Below, one piece after another: positions 12,137 to 23,849 of a stretch of 64,000 nucleotides of DNA. The stretch is taken from the NCBI GenBank assembly GCA_949987705.1, contig OX465285.1:91087975-91151974 (forward strand). The letters are read 5' to 3'. Made by a program: the position numbers and the translations under genes. The notes below the pieces were generated by a model that searched no databases, had not been told where the DNA came from, and was given only the letters and a program-made list of their open reading frames with translations. This stretch comes from Thereva unica. Its lineage: Eukaryota > Arthropoda > Insecta > Diptera > Therevidae. How positions within the stretch are numbered: position 1 is the stretch's first letter; the number at the start of each line of letters is the position of its first letter.

Positions 12137-12447
12137 ACCCGAGTAAAAATAAAAAATGGGCTTACAGTTAGTTACAATGGGCGAACACCGGCTGCTTGGT
12201 TTTTCAGAATATGATGGCCGTAGAATTTTTAACAATTTTTTATTGGAGCACATACAGCCTCACGGCCTCCAAACTTGACCAAAAGCAAAAGCTGTACACG
12301 CGGGCATTCCGCGGTAAATTTGAGCCAAAAAAGAACCTGTACCAAATGCATTGTCTTATGGAAACTTGGTCATTTTCTGACCATTTCCTATGTACAATGA
12401 ATGGGGTTCGCCCGTTGCAAGGCCAAATTTTATTTTTACTCGAGCAC
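12137..12447. mobile_element. Inverted-repeat element (family C), copy 1
   Basis: The ends are inverted copies: CCGAGTAAAAATAAAAAATG on the left and, reverse-complemented, CTCGAGTAAAAATAAAATTTG on the right, continuing into GGSCTTRCA. The interior (GGGCGAACACCGGC, ATGATGGCCGTAGAATTTTT, GCCTCCAAACTTGACCAAAA, AAATTTGAGCCAAAAAA) recurs in order at 43852-44132. The exact outer boundary and target duplication are unclear. The 85-codon frame inside it is not convincing. Confidence 0.6.
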
Positions 12448-13799
12448 CGCTAATTTGGGTCAAAAGAAGCAACCGATGACAGCATAGAACCAGAAATGCG
12501 CGTACGGTTATTAAAACTTGATGTCAGTAGACGAACTTGCTAACACTAAAGTGAAAAGAAGCTTAATTTGGTAATGTTCTCGATTCAGAAAAAAATCATT
12601 TACCACATACATTAGATACATATATGTATATCCTAAAATCAAATTTATGCCCAGTATTTCATTCAAAACAAAGGCATAGTCTCGCCCAACACATCTCATC
12701 ATTCTACTAGGCACTTAACATCAATAACAAAAATGCGCATTTTCATTCCCAATATTAGTTACACCATAATTCCGTAAGACATATAAAATAACTCTCCCAA
12801 GATAGAACGGTGCAAATAGCCACTTTTTAATCCAATCAACCGACTACCGTGCCTTCAATCAAAAATCAATTGAAGCTTCCCAACTATCCATTAGTCTGGC
12901 AATTCCATCTCGGCTCAATTGCTGTAATTAAGCTCTAAAGATAAAACAGGTACAGCAAAAAAACAACAAACGCTAAAAGATATTCACCAACAACAATAAC
13001 AGCAAACAGCAACAACAATACAAAAGACCAAAAGACACAGACACCATGAATCTAATCTCGTATAATCCGACAACAATGCGCAACGCAGTCGCTCTGTCTC
13101 TTTCGCATGGCTGCGATTTGGCTGGTTGGTTGGTGTACGCGCGATGATCTTGTTAGCGCAGACTTTATACGGTCGGCACATCCAATCAAATCAATGACGT
13201 GCGATCACTTTGAAAGCTTATCATTAACGCTCTCTAATCCTTAGTGGATCGCTGGACCAATTCATTTATTGTTACCGACACACACCGACAACACCAACTT
13301 ATGAATGTCCAATTAACATGCAGATACCGATCTTGAACGTCGAGCACTCGGATGAAACTTACTTCATAGTTCGACACAAGATCGTTTCGGATCGATCGAA
13401 TTATTTTGAATGAGATGAAGGATTGGTGGTATTTTAATATTTTTAAGTGGCTGTTAAGGAATAGCGATGGGTGAGACTGGTGAGAGTTTGTTGGGAGTTT
13501 TTTTTGGTGGTGGAGTTATTGACATGATTCTTTTTGGGTACAACTAGATTTAGGAGGGGGTTCACTTCATGACCTTTATAATAATACTACTCTCTTTCTT
13601 TTAGTTAGAGTTTTGGCATACATTACTTGATCATTTCGAAAAAACACCATCCTGCCAAAATAGTATAAAGCGTTCTGATGATTTAGGCGATCAAGACATG
13701 GATCGTGTTCAAGGATCATCCGTTTTTTATTTAACTGTTTTGTTTATTTAATTTTAAACAGCCGTTTGACAAGGGAATTTGTCGATCGTTCCCTTTGTC
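12448..13799. other. Unassigned DNA with a GATC-rich island
   Basis: Most of this stretch has no recognisable feature. Between about 13100 and 13420 GATC occurs seven times, mostly as CGATC or GATCG, next to CAACAACAA runs at about 12960-13025. That may be host regulatory DNA, but the sequence does not prove it. Confidence 0.35.
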
Positions 13800-13825
13800 C
13801 TTTCAACGTATGCTTTCTGTAATCT

Positions 13826-13885
13826 GGTGCAAATCAAAGTGGTAAGACACCTTACTACCAGTCATGGATTCAAATCCCACTAAGA
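13826..13885 (+). repeat. tRNA-like segment, possible SINE head
   Basis: The order AAAGTGGTAAGACACC, TTACTACCAGTCATGG, ATTCAAATCCCACT resembles a tRNA from the D arm to the T arm. GGATTCAAATCC is close to a pol III B box. The spacing between the A-box-like and B-box-like blocks is about ten bases too short, so this is a decayed tRNA-derived head rather than a tRNA. A downstream block (TCAATAGGAGCCGGCTG at about 13985) resembles one near 31300. Confidence 0.4.
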
Positions 13886-14114
13886 GAGATCATCCTGTAG
13901 AAGATATTTGCACAAGTTCCCTGTAACAAAAATTAAAGCAAAAAATTTCTGTAGCGGGGCTTCCATTTTGCAAAGTCGATATCCTCAATAGGAGCCGGCT
14001 GAAGCACACAACAGTTAACACACTATTAGTCTTGCAGGAGTATTGTGCTTTCTGGAATAAGTGAATCCCGCTAACCAGCTGACAAAGGTTTTGACGCCGG
14101 CAGTACCAGACCCA

Positions 14115-14760
14115 ACATTTTAAGCAATTTGGCAACAGATAGTAGTCCAGCAGGCTTAAGGCTATATTCGATTAAAACCAAAGACATGCGGATAAATGTA
14201 AACACCCTAGAACACACAGCGCTAAATAACCGTGAAGTGGAACTGGTATATGGCTATTCTGGTAGTACTATTACCGAAAATGGCTGTGTAGAAAAAGACG
14301 TCAGTTCCAGAATAAATAAAGCACGAAACGCATATGCATGCCTGTTCCGCATATGGAGATCAATGGGAATCCCAACTAACACCAACTCAACTCCAACGTT
14401 AAGACAGTTATTTTGTACGGTTGCGAAACATGGAAAGTCAGTTTTCATCAACAGATGCTTGCGTCGTATTCTAAAAATCCGCTGGCAAGACAGTATTCCT
14501 AATGAAGAGCTATGGCGCCCTGCCGGCCAAGAAAAGATAGACGACCAAATCAGGGGGAAGGAAATTGAATTGGATTGGCCATACCTTGTGAACCGAAAAC
14601 AAGGATTTAGGCAAACAGGCCCTTGATTGGGATGCGCAACGAACCCATCGAGTTGGAAGACCTAGAACAACGTGCAGGAGAATCCGCAACAGAGCAGAGG
14701 CCGCAAAACTGGAAGACCGTGGTCGGAGATGGGAGCTGTCTCATAAAACAGAATCCGCTG
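14115..14760 (+). pseudogene. LINE reverse transcriptase C-terminal domain relic
   Basis: The frame is open from about 14115 to 14626 and shows the C-terminal region common to many insect LINEs. In order: LATDSSPAGLRL; INVNTLEHTALNNREVELV; a GYSGSTITENGCVEKDVSSR block (usually YLGSxIxxxGxxxxDIxxRI); INKARNAY; and FINRCLRRILKIRWQDSIPN followed by EELW. Near 14570-14600 a frameshift occurs, after which another frame reads ENKDLGKQALDWDAQ and HRVGRPRTTCRRIRNRAEA, the expected GRPxxTWRR end. The catalytic palm is absent, so the copy is 5' truncated. The clade is not assigned. It is close to a tRNA-like segment but need not be linked to it. Confidence 0.8.
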
Positions 14761-15103
14761 GAGGGCAACTGTTAGGTCATATTAGCTGTTAAGGCAACTC
14801 AAGTGTTGAAACGGGTTTTTCTGCCCTGAAACTTGTTTTAGCTCCACAAAGAGTGCATGTCTCCGACGAATCATTACGAATTTGTGCATTTCAATGTAAT
14901 TTTTTCTCTAAAATAATTTTTTCCTGGGATTTTTTTACATTTCGAATGGTAGGTTATTTTCATATACTGGCTGGAGTAATAAAAACTTTACAATCAAAAT
15001 TATTTTTTACTTTTCAGTTCATTTTAAAGTAAAAGCGTATTTTTTAGTTATTTTTTTAAACAATATTTTTTATTTTCTATTTTTTAGTCTATTAATGTCT
15101 TCC
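14761..15103. other. Unassigned AT-rich DNA
   Basis: T-rich sequence lies between the LINE tail and the short satellite-like array. I see no feature. Confidence 0.5.
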
Positions 15104-15500
15104 GCCATTTTGTGGAGACCATCATATTAGATTTAAAATGGACATCACATAGGTTACTATACTGCACTAGTCATACACTTTCATTTAATACCTATACCGA
15201 GGGCGTTGGAAAGAAAACGGTAAACCGCCATTTTCTGTTGGCCGGCATTTTAAATTTGGAATGACGCCACACAGCTAGTATAGTAGTATGTATAGTATTG
15301 TATAATATAGTATAGTATTCTATTGTCACACCCTTTCATTTGATATCCGTATCAAGCGCGTTGTAAAGAAAAACTTAGCCGCCGTTTTCTATTGGCCGCC
15401 ATTTTTATTTTTGAATGACGCCACATAGCTAATTTTATCCTACTTGTCATTCTCTTTCTTTGATACCCATGTCGGGGGTCGGGGAGAACGATTGTAAAAT
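15104..15500. repeat. Short tandem array, about three diverged units
   Basis: The block order CCGCCATTTT, then GAATGACGCCACAYAG, then CTTTCATTTGATAYCC, then GGCGTTGxAAAGAAAA recurs three times. The CACATAG/CACACAG landmark lies near 15146, 15269 and 15422. The spacing is unequal because the second unit has a TAGTATAGTATT-type expansion at about 15277-15320. The third unit is partial. It has the look of a satellite or tandem minisatellite remnant. Confidence 0.65.
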
Positions 15501-16689
15501 TCGCTTGATTTTTTTACAAAATGGTCAGATTGTATTGTCACGCCAACTGTACATAGTATGTGTACTATATAACACATACAGCATGCAGCTTACAACATAC
15601 AGGCGAAGCTAAGATAAAGCGTATAAAAAGGATAACTTTGATAAAGGTTGAACTTGACTTCGAAAAAAGTGAATTTAAGTTTGGAAACCGAAACGTTAAA
15701 AAATTTGAAATTTGTCTTTCGGTCCCGCAAGTTCTAATACACAAAAATATCTAAAATTTCGATTTACCTACATTAAACAAAATTTCATCAACAACAACAA
15801 ACATATTTCGTTAAAACGATACAAAAATAATCGAAATTATAAATAGCGTGACATTCAAGCACTTTTCCGATTTTCATTTTTGATCAACCAGCATCCGGTA
15901 ATTACCCATTCACCAAAGTTGACGTGTTTCATACATCTAGCCAACTTCCATCACGGATATACGTAATTGTCTTGCGGTTAAGCGCACCTTGTATACCTGA
16001 AGCTAAGCCGCCGACAAAACATTCCAAAAACAAAAACAGAAAAAAAACTTTCTTCAACTAAAAAATAATTACTAAATCTGCTAATTTAACAATTTTCACA
16101 AAATACAATCGAAAGAAGAAGACGAAACTCCGAAAAAGAAAGCACCTTAAAAAGCACCTTAAGCCGTCACTAATCTCTTTACTATTACGTCGATAATGCA
16201 GAGCCCGAAATAATTGCTCCTCCAAAGCCTTTTACTTGTGTAATTTCGAATGGCCGCGCCGGGGACGAGGAAGGAGACGGGAGAAATTACATACCTTTTT
16301 GTAATTACATTTTGATTACTTTTTTGAGAAAAGCAAATAGAAAAAAATGCAGGTAGTAATAATTTCACCTTCGTAGGGTTATGTCACGAGTTTTGATATA
16401 ACCGCGTTTTGGTTCGTTAAGTCATAAGAAGAAAATTCCTAACAATGCCCAAAGCGCGGTTTTAATGGAATTACAAAAAATTAAGGTCGAGTGTTTTTTC
16501 GGGGGAGATTTGAAATATTTTTATGGAATAATTTTGAGATACTTTCTAATTTTGTTTTTAGTTGGATTAGGCATAAAAAATGGTATTTAATAAATTGACC
16601 GTTTTGTTCTGATGAAAACTGTTGCAATGGATGTACACATAAGCTGCGGAGCTGGTATTGGCAATGATCGCCATCGGGAGCAATATAAA
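15501..16689. other. Unassigned AT-rich DNA
   Basis: A short direct duplication of AAGCACCTTAA lies near 16141-16162. I found no coding signal or element ends. Confidence 0.45.
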
Positions 16690-17130
16690 TAGTGCAAAAA
16701 TGGGCCTTCAAACTTATTGGAGAAAACGCAATTTGCTCAACCATCGACCTATTAAGCCATCAAATACAGTGCAGCAGCCCTGAAAAAATCTATCGCTCCT
16801 GTCATAGCCATTGCTCCACCGAAATGAACGCTCTTCTGCCTCCACGGCAGTCTTATACCAGCAACACCAGATTGGCCAACTTGTGTCACTGCCTCCACAA
16901 ACAAGGGGGCCGAGGGCAACTCTAAAAACTAGGAATTCGTTTCCAAGAAGGTTGACTGCCTCCTCCTCATGTATTCTCCAGACTACGCCCTTAACCTATC
17001 ATACACTTTTTCTAAGCTTACTACTAGACATTGCACCATGGTGTGAAAGACAAGATGGACTGATAGTACAAAGGGTACCTCCAACGCTTAGACTGTCATA
17101 TAAAAAAATAAAGCAACTTGACTTTGAAAT
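16690..17130 (+). pseudogene. Jockey/CR1-like LINE C-terminal relic
   Basis: On the plus strand the sequence reads WAFKLIGENAICSTIDLLSH, which corresponds to the conserved RRAFxLIGDxAIxxxxxSLxH block. It continues with SYTSNTRLANLCHCL (the NTR block) and, in another frame, RNSFPRRLTAS, the equivalent of NSFFPRTxxLWNSLP. Downstream ACATTGCACCATGG...GACTGATAGTACAAAGG matches the 3' tails at 4700-4775 and 63500-63600. At least one frameshift separates the blocks and the palm is absent, so it is a truncated dead copy. Confidence 0.7.
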
Positions 17131-17469
17131 AACCTTACACACCTAGAGCATCCAAAGGTAGGATCCATTGCCACCTCTTTCAATATCATCACGACCCTTC
17201 CTAACCCGAAACCTATTCTAACCTTCGAACTATGGTACCTGTAATATCCTATGCACCATGACGTGACTAACGAAGGGAAGGGTAACCCGAAGTAATCTTC
17301 CGGAAACAGCGGCCCGCCCGTACTTACTTTTAAAAATCTGTGGTAAGAGTAAGTTTATTCAGGGCATTCAATATAGATACCGAACGGAAGCTAGCTAACT
17401 CGATTTTCGGCTGCGACAAATTTCAAATGAATACTTATGTAGCTTACATCCCGAGTAAAAGCACACTTA
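17131..17469. other. Unassigned DNA
   Basis: I see no feature between the LINE tail and the MITE. Confidence 0.5.
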
Positions 17470-17873
17470 GGGTGAGTTGCACCAACTAACTTTAACCGTA
17501 ACAAAAGCTAAATCGGTTGTCAAATCTCCGGTTAGACAAAATGGGAGTTGCACCGTTTAACAATTGTTAACATGACGTAACATTTTAACGTTAACTCTAA
17601 CCAGGCAAATTCGCCCGGTTAATGATATTGTTATTGTTAACTTATGACAGTTGTCATAGATCCAGATAGGGGTGCCATTTTCAATAAACTCACAAACTGT
17701 GAAATTTATAAATACACAAAAATGTAAATTTAAATCAAAGTAGCAGTTAACGAAACTTTAACAAACGATTGGGTGGTGCAACTCATTTTTACAAACTGGA
17801 ACTTTAACAACTTTGTTTTTGTTAAAGTTAACTTTAACAATAACTTTAATCAATGATTTGGTGCAACTCACCC
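17470..17873. mobile_element. MITE with TTA target duplication (PIF/Harbinger-like)
   Basis: The termini GGGTGAGTTGCACCAA and TTGGTGCAACTCACCC are exact inverted repeats of 16 bp. TTA lies outside both ends (17467-17469 and 17874-17876). The interior carries many GTTAAAGTTAAC-type motifs in both orientations and further subterminal GGAGTTGCACC/GGTGCAACTC copies. No transposase is encoded. The 3-bp TWA duplication points to the PIF/Harbinger superfamily. Confidence 0.88.
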
Positions 17874-18497
17874 TTAGTGAAGAAATTCACTTGCCGTATT
17901 CGATCATTCTAAACACGAGTGTCCAATCGGTCCCCCAACTAAGTACTGGCCACGTCCAATGCTGCTTGACCCATGCAATCGAATAAGAACCGGACTACTG
18001 AATATGCTTAATGGGACCTTTGATATTTTAAAGCCCCAATTTGGCTCCCTTTAGTATAAAAATGTGTATCGTACCATGCTTCGTTTGGACTCTTCTGATC
18101 ATGCCTGTAGAAAAGTAGAATTTTTACTCATGCGTACCGTGGCTGTTTCGGGTGCGATGCAGGCATTTTGACGTTGTGCGTGCCTGTTTCAGGCTAACAA
18201 CGGGTGAGTCTGATTTTTACCCGTTTACATACAAATTTCTGTGCTTCAATTAAGAAGAGTTAAGGGAAGTTCAAGGCCCTTAATTGAGGCAGAAAAACGT
18301 ATGCGAATGCTAAAGTCTGTACCAAATGAGATGAGGTATCTCAAAAGTCGCATTTTCCATGAGCAGTGAGATTTTGAAGGGGAAAGTTGAAAATACATAA
18401 GCGTAGGTATATCCGATGTGCGCAATATTTATTTGTGGGTAATTTTCATTTCGCCACATGCGTGGCTCTCTTTTGGTATGGACTCTATTATCTATTA
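17874..18497. other. Unassigned DNA
   Basis: I recognise no repeat ends or frames. Confidence 0.5.
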
Positions 18498-18921
18498 CCC
18501 ACTTTATGAGTAGGTTAAAAAGTTAAGTCGAGGTTGAGTTGAAATTTCGATACCGTATATGATGTCGAGTTGAGTTCACTTTGAGTTGAATTAGAGTTGA
18601 ACTGAAATCAAAACATAGCCACAAATTTTTGTGTGAAATTATCATTTATGGATACGTATAAACTCAGAATGGAATATTTTTTTATATCTGCTCAGGCAAA
18701 AACACCGAACACAAACTTTACGCCGAAGACGGACTTCACGGATTGTAAACAAATATATAACAAATGTCACTTAAACCCAATTTCAACTCAAACAGCGTTT
18801 ATCAGGTGAAATATCACCCCGACCCAGGTAGGAGAGCGGAGTTGGGTTGAGTGGACCAGTTTTAACTCGACCGCCATTTAAAATTAGATTGAGCCTGGGT
18901 TGAACCTAGGTTGAACCGGGA
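18498..18921. mobile_element. TA-flanked inverted-repeat element (family B), copy 2
   Basis: The copy follows copy 1 (3640-4016) block by block: TTAAGTCGAGGTTGAGTTGA, CCGTATATGATGTCGAGTTG, CGCCGAAGACGGACTTCACG, GGTTGAACCTAGGTTGAACC. TA precedes the left end (18496-18497). The right terminal repeat has lost about ten bases: the sequence goes from GAACC directly to GGGATA where copy 1 has CTATTCATAAA between. It is about 50 bp longer internally than copy 1. Confidence 0.7.
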
Positions 18922-20639
18922 TATATTTCGTGAATAAAAACGCTGAGAGCATAGCAAGGAAGACTTAATGAAAATTTCGAGAAATCAGCGCATGCTATCA
19001 AATTAATTTTTATGTTGTCTTGTTTTATTACCTTTTAATTACCTCTGGTAATAACCCTGTCTTGTAAGAAATTTGATACATTTTCATGAATAATGAAAAG
19101 AAATAAAATAATACTTTAAGAATTGTAAAAAAAAACGCTTTTAACTGAAACCGTTATGGAAAGTGGGGTAGTCAGTCAGCAGTTTGGAGAGAAGCTAAAG
19201 GTATCTAATTGTTTTAGTACCTTAAAAATGTACTACATCGATCTGTTCCCTAAAACTTAAGTACTACGTGTGGGACTAACTTTCCTAACGGTGGATGTAT
19301 TAATAAATGTCATGATAATGTGTTTATTTCTGAAGTAAACATTCTTCTGTTTCTTGTAGTAAATCGCCTTTTTTCCTCCCATTTTGATTAATATGTCTCG
19401 ATGCATCGATATGTTGTCTTATCACTTCGCTACTACTTCATAAGAACTAACTATAAAAACCAAGCTTTTCTACTGCTTCGCAGACTCTAGATATTTCACC
19501 TTCTTTACTTTGTGTTGGTTGTTCCCTAACAATGTTAACTATTTTCTATTGAAATATTAATTGATCATTGCACATTTAAGGAGAAGGACTCCCATATACA
19601 GGTTCCACACTCCTGCTTCCCTACTTCTTTCCTCCCCTCCACAAATTAAAAATAAATCTTCAACAATTTCAAACTTCTGCTAGACATACTAGAATATAAT
19701 TTTTATGACACCGACTCTAGTTAAGAAGTGCAAAGCCAAGGCGCCACAAAGTCATGAACAGTCTCGATCGGTGGCGCGGAAGATCGACGGCGATCTCAAC
19801 AGAAAACGGTGCACGTGATTCCTTTCATAACTCGCATCTCAACCGGTTTCGTCACTTATTCTCTAAATACCTGCAATTAAATATCAAGAAATACAAGAAG
19901 ACGACTCCTCGCCAGCATTTCAACTCGGCTACAAACTTACTTCGAAAGAGAGAACAGAACTTTTTTTCTAGTCACTTGATCTAAACCCCCGCTGGTGGAG
20001 CTGCTTTATTTAAGATCTGTTAAGGGTTTTTATTGATAAGGATATGGTTTTTATGAAGGTGTTGGGTGAGATTTTTGTTTTGTTTTTGGGTTTCTTAATA
20101 TTCTTGTTGAACACTGATTGGATTAGGTTTAGGGTAGGAATGAAGTTGAGGTGTGGTACTTGAGTTCAACCTTTATTGATTTTGTTTTTTGCGGTTTCGT
20201 AAATTTGTTGTCAAGTATCTCAAAACTAGTCAGTAGTTGCCAATGGGACAATACGATTATATTTTTATGGCATTGTAAATGCAAATAAAATGCAATTTAA
20301 TTAGCAGAGGATTTGAATCGATATTTAATACTTTTTACAACTCTTCTTCAGCGTTATGAAATTTGCGACTATATATTTGACTAATGAAGAATCCTAATTG
20401 GTGCAACTAACTGTGCTGCGATCACATTCGAGCTATAGCAGTACGACAATGAATTTCGATGTTTTTGAAAATATTTGTACATTGTTTGTAGTAGTGGTGA
20501 GATATTTCACGCAAAAATGTAAGCTTACCACGATCAGTCGCCGGATAAATCAGTTATAGGAAAATAAGTAAGAATAGCGCCGAAGAAGACCATCTACCAC
20601 AATCAATGAAGACACACACGTTTGGAAAACCCCAAGGAA
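18922..20639. other. Unassigned AT-rich DNA
   Basis: The only frame of note is 76 codons at 19754-19984 plus, without a motif. I see nothing I can support. Confidence 0.45.
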
Positions 20640-21360
20640 TATTATTGACGAAGATCGACGAATTTCTATAAACGATCAAAGCTATCAGGAAAATTCATGC
20701 CAAAGCATTACTACCAGATTACATGATCCAAAGAACAGAAACGTCTCTTTTTTGGAACATATTCCAGGGACAATCAAATAAGGACATGGAAATTGTCCCG
20801 ATGGTGGTTTTTGAGCACACTCCGGGCCAAACAGTGACTTGCTCGTCGTACAGTGCTGTTTCGTCAATGATATGTGGGTTCTCTGGGGTGGTATTCTCGT
20901 TGGCGAGTGACGTGACTGTGAGGGACGCGGTGGAATTAAACTGTAGATACCTACACACGTATCGAGGAAAATGTCACTTCACACGCCACTTTGCGACAAT
21001 TAAATACCAATTTTGTAGATTTACTCGCCAGAAGTCTGTTAGATTGGCAATGAGAATACCAATTTAAGGTCGAAGTGACACATCTGTCACGTCACTCGAC
21101 AACCAGAATAAGGCTGCTGTTCTCCAAATTCGACAGTTTTGTTATTGACTCCGCCAGAGAATGTAAAATGAGTAATCGGTGTGTATTGACTGATATTAAC
21201 AATCGTACCCAATGAGGTTTCAGAATAATGCACATTTATCGAAATCGGCTAAAAAATGTCAGAGTCATTCAATGTTAAAATACCGAAGGTCTAGATGGCT
21301 CACCTGTATAAACAAAGATGTAAAATATAATGTCAAAATCAATTTTTAAGCGGTTAAAGC
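20640..21360 (-). pseudogene. Tc1/mariner-superfamily transposase relic, with nested insertion
   Basis: On the minus strand the frame fragments read SQ-stop-QNCRIWR (about 21120-21150), then ENPHIIDETALYDEQVTVW and SKTTIGTISMSLF (20765-20880). These match the transposase core where insect copies read VNKQNCRIWGxENPHVIHE and VTVWCGxxxxxIIGPYFF. A second insertion at about 20886-21120 separates the two blocks. Stops and frameshifts show it is inactive. It is collinear with the relic at 37510-37923, which shows the same blocks uninterrupted. Confidence 0.75.
20886..21120. mobile_element. Nested inverted-repeat element inside the Tc1/mariner relic
   Basis: The paralogous copy at 37510-37923 runs from GGGTTCTCTG into CCAGATTCGAC within a few bases, but here about 235 bp intervene. 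The insert ends are inverted repeats: GGTATTCTCGTTGGCGAGTG continuing ACGTGAC on the left, and reverse-complemented TTATTCTGGTTGTCGAGTGA continuing CGTGAC on the right. GTTCTC occurs at both junctions and may be the target duplication, though a few host bases appear lost. The superfamily is not clear. Confidence 0.65.
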
Positions 21361-21934
21361 TGTAAAATTTTTCCAGGGCTGCTAAATATTCCTATAGCAA
21401 CTAAATGTGTCGATTCAGGAGCAACTGAGCAAGCAAGTTTTAAAGTGTGGTTTTGCAACCCATCCAGCTGCGTTAAGGCGGTTCTCCACTCCGGCCTAAC
21501 TGAACGAGTTAAATTCAAGGCAGGAAACATAGGACTTGGAGGAGGTTGGAAGAGATTGAGAGAAATTCTTAAAAAAAAAAGAAAAGAGAATAGGTTGAGT
21601 AATTGAATTAAGCTCGAGGGATACCTTCAATGGTGTGGGGCTTTGATTTGATGCTGTTCAATACTACATTGATGATTGATTCTTTATTTATTCATTTATT
21701 GGCAAGCAAGGCATTATGATTAAGCGACCAAAAACGAATTCTGAAACAAGTTCTCCAGAATAGAGACCGTAGCGATAGTCTGATTTTTAGTCGAGAGAGG
21801 GTGTAATACTCTGTCAAAAGCTTTGGAGCTATCAATAATAACTAGGCTAACAAAGGGTGATTCCTTAGCTTAATTTCTGCATTTACCAAATCGATGCTGG
21901 CATCATCGTGATCGTAGTAGTCGTACTGGTGGTA
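21361..21934. other. Unassigned DNA
   Basis: TTTATTTATTCATTTATT occurs near 21685. I see no gene here. Confidence 0.45.
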
Positions 21935-23105
21935 GTGAAATCCGCGACTTGATAATTCAGCGTGAGTTCATGTGCAGACGTTATAGTAGGACTAAGATAC
22001 TTAGTTTCTGTAATGACTACAAACTGCTTCGCAACCTTATCAACAGCAAGGTGAATTCAGCGAAACTTGAGTATTATTCTCGCAAGTTTGATCCTACTTT
22101 AAATTCTAAAAACTGGTATAATCTTCGTTCGCTGGGCATCCATGCTCCCGTTTGATACTGATGTAAAACTTCTCAATGCGTCTTTTATTCAATCTTGAGA
22201 TATTGCTTTCCATCTCTTCAAACAGCATTGGTAGGGATAATCTATCTCCCCGTTTCCTTAAGTTTCTCTTGCCGCTAACCGCAGAAACTATCACGCATAT
22301 CTTCAACTACTGCCTGACAACTTCATAAGTCCCGTCGCTTTCGAAAAAAGCATAGTGATTCCAGATTTTCGTCTCATCAGTATTCTTCCTTTTCTTGCCA
22401 AAGTCTTTGCAAAAATTCTCTATATAGAAGTATTACGATATCTTGAATTTATCAACCTCCTCTCTAAATACCTGTCTGGCTTCCGTAGATCCCATAATTG
22501 TGAAACGGCAGTATGGAAGGTAACGACTGATTGGCGTTCTGGGCTCGACAATGGTTACATTGCCGAATTGATTCTTTTAGATTTCTCTAAGGCATTTGAT
22601 TCTGTGGTTCACTCGTTTCTGCTCTCCAAACCTAGCCACTTTTTCACTTTTCTTCTTCTTCCATTCGACTCTCCGCTTCTCTTCATTCTAATAGGCTTCA
22701 ATGCGTTCGCCTTAACAATGTAGTATCTTCGTTCCTAACTGTATCCCTTGGAGTTCCGCAAGGTTCTATACTTGGTTCTCTTCTCTTGCCGCTGTTATCC
22801 ATAATTGTTCCTTCCATATTTATGCTCACCATCTCCAGCTGTATATCTACTTCATGTAATCCTAGCTAGATCGAACAATGTATTTCTGAATTCAATAGCA
22901 CATTATCCCGAATTAATGAAGGGTGCTCCTTAAATTTTCTGAAACTAAATCCTAATAAATCCCAAGTTCTGTATCTTAGTCGTCCCTTGGCAAGGTTTCG
23001 TCTCTTCTGTTTAAGGTTAATTTTCCACATGAGAAGATTTGATCATGTGTCTGGTGTTCATAATTCCTTGTTAGGTTGTGGTCGTTTTATGGATATCATA
23101 GCATT
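21935..23105 (+). pseudogene. Jockey-like LINE reverse transcriptase relic
   Basis: The plus strand carries a nearly full RT order. It starts with NLINSKVNSAKLEYYSRKF and NWYNLRSLGIH, the linker before the palm. Then DFRLISILPFLAKVFAKILY (the DxRPISxLPxLSKVxEK block), GFRRSHNCETAVWKVT, and motif A, ELILLDFSKAFDSVVHSFLL. Motif B is GVPQGSILGSLL at about 22750. Motif C is decayed to LQLYIYF with the aspartates lost. A last open stretch reads LNFLKLNPNKSQVLYLS (about 22930-22980). Several frameshifts are present, for example near 22150-22350 and after 22690. RNase H is not seen, as expected for Jockey-type elements. A SINE-like element follows at 23160. Confidence 0.88.
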
Positions 23106-23159
23106 GGTCCTCCTGCCTAAAGTTTTCTACACTAAGAGTCCTCTCTTCCTTTCTCACTG

Positions 23160-23291
23160 AAGGAATGAAGGAATATTGTTTGGGTGGGAAAAAATGCAGA
23201 GATGAAACATGGTGGCGCTGTATGGAATCGAACCATGGATCTCTCGGTTGGTAGTTCGACGCCTTAAAGCCTAAACTAACGAGGTCTATTA
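23160..23291 (-). repeat. tRNA-derived SINE head
   Basis: On the minus strand GTTAGTTTAGG (plus 23270-23280) is an A-box-like block and GGTTCGATTCC (plus 23224-23234) is a perfect pol III B box. They are separated by about 35 bases, the spacing in a tRNA. Between them lies GCTTTAAGGCGTCGAACTAC, with CAACCGAGAGATCCAT after it. The flanks do not form a full acceptor stem, so this is a tRNA-derived SINE or tRNA pseudogene. The 3' limit is a guess. Confidence 0.55.
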
Positions 23292-23849
23292 TGACAATAA
23301 CTTTGTTAGGTATTGTAAAAGATTATTATTATACGCCGGGTTTCACAGAGGTCCGTATAAGAGTGGGTCGAAGTAACTTTTGCTAAGTAGTAATATTATT
23401 CCTCAATTGAATTTCAATATCCAAAACAGAACGTTATCTTTATTTCCAATTTAATAAAACTAACTCGTCCACACCTTTTTCCCTGGCTAAAAGTATTTCT
23501 AATTTAAAATAAACGTCAATTTAATTGATTTTATCATTGAAAAACAATCAACTTTATGTTACTGATCCACTTCATAAACAAGCTTTTGCTTCTTAATTCA
23601 TAAATAAATCCCCCGGCATTCAACCACGGGCACCATAAGGAATGCGCCCCATAACTACTATACTAAAACCCAACATGAGCCAAAGTAATGATTACGAGGT
23701 AAGTGATAATCAAACCAGCAACATTAACATAAAACATGCCAATAGCGCGGCATCAAATTTCTGATATCAAAAAAATTTATGATTTCCTTGCCCAATCGTC
23801 ACTAGACAAAATAATAAAATCACGTCCCGCCGCCGCCGTCCGCCCGCTC
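23292..23849. other. Unassigned DNA
   Basis: I see no gene, repeat end or RNA-like structure. Confidence 0.45.

Noticed and set aside
14254..14451. 65-codon minus-strand frame
   Set aside because: It is a shadow of the plus-strand LINE C-terminus.
23224..23280. Functional tRNA gene on the minus strand
   Set aside because: A and B boxes are present, but the flanks do not form an acceptor stem and no clean anticodon arm is visible.
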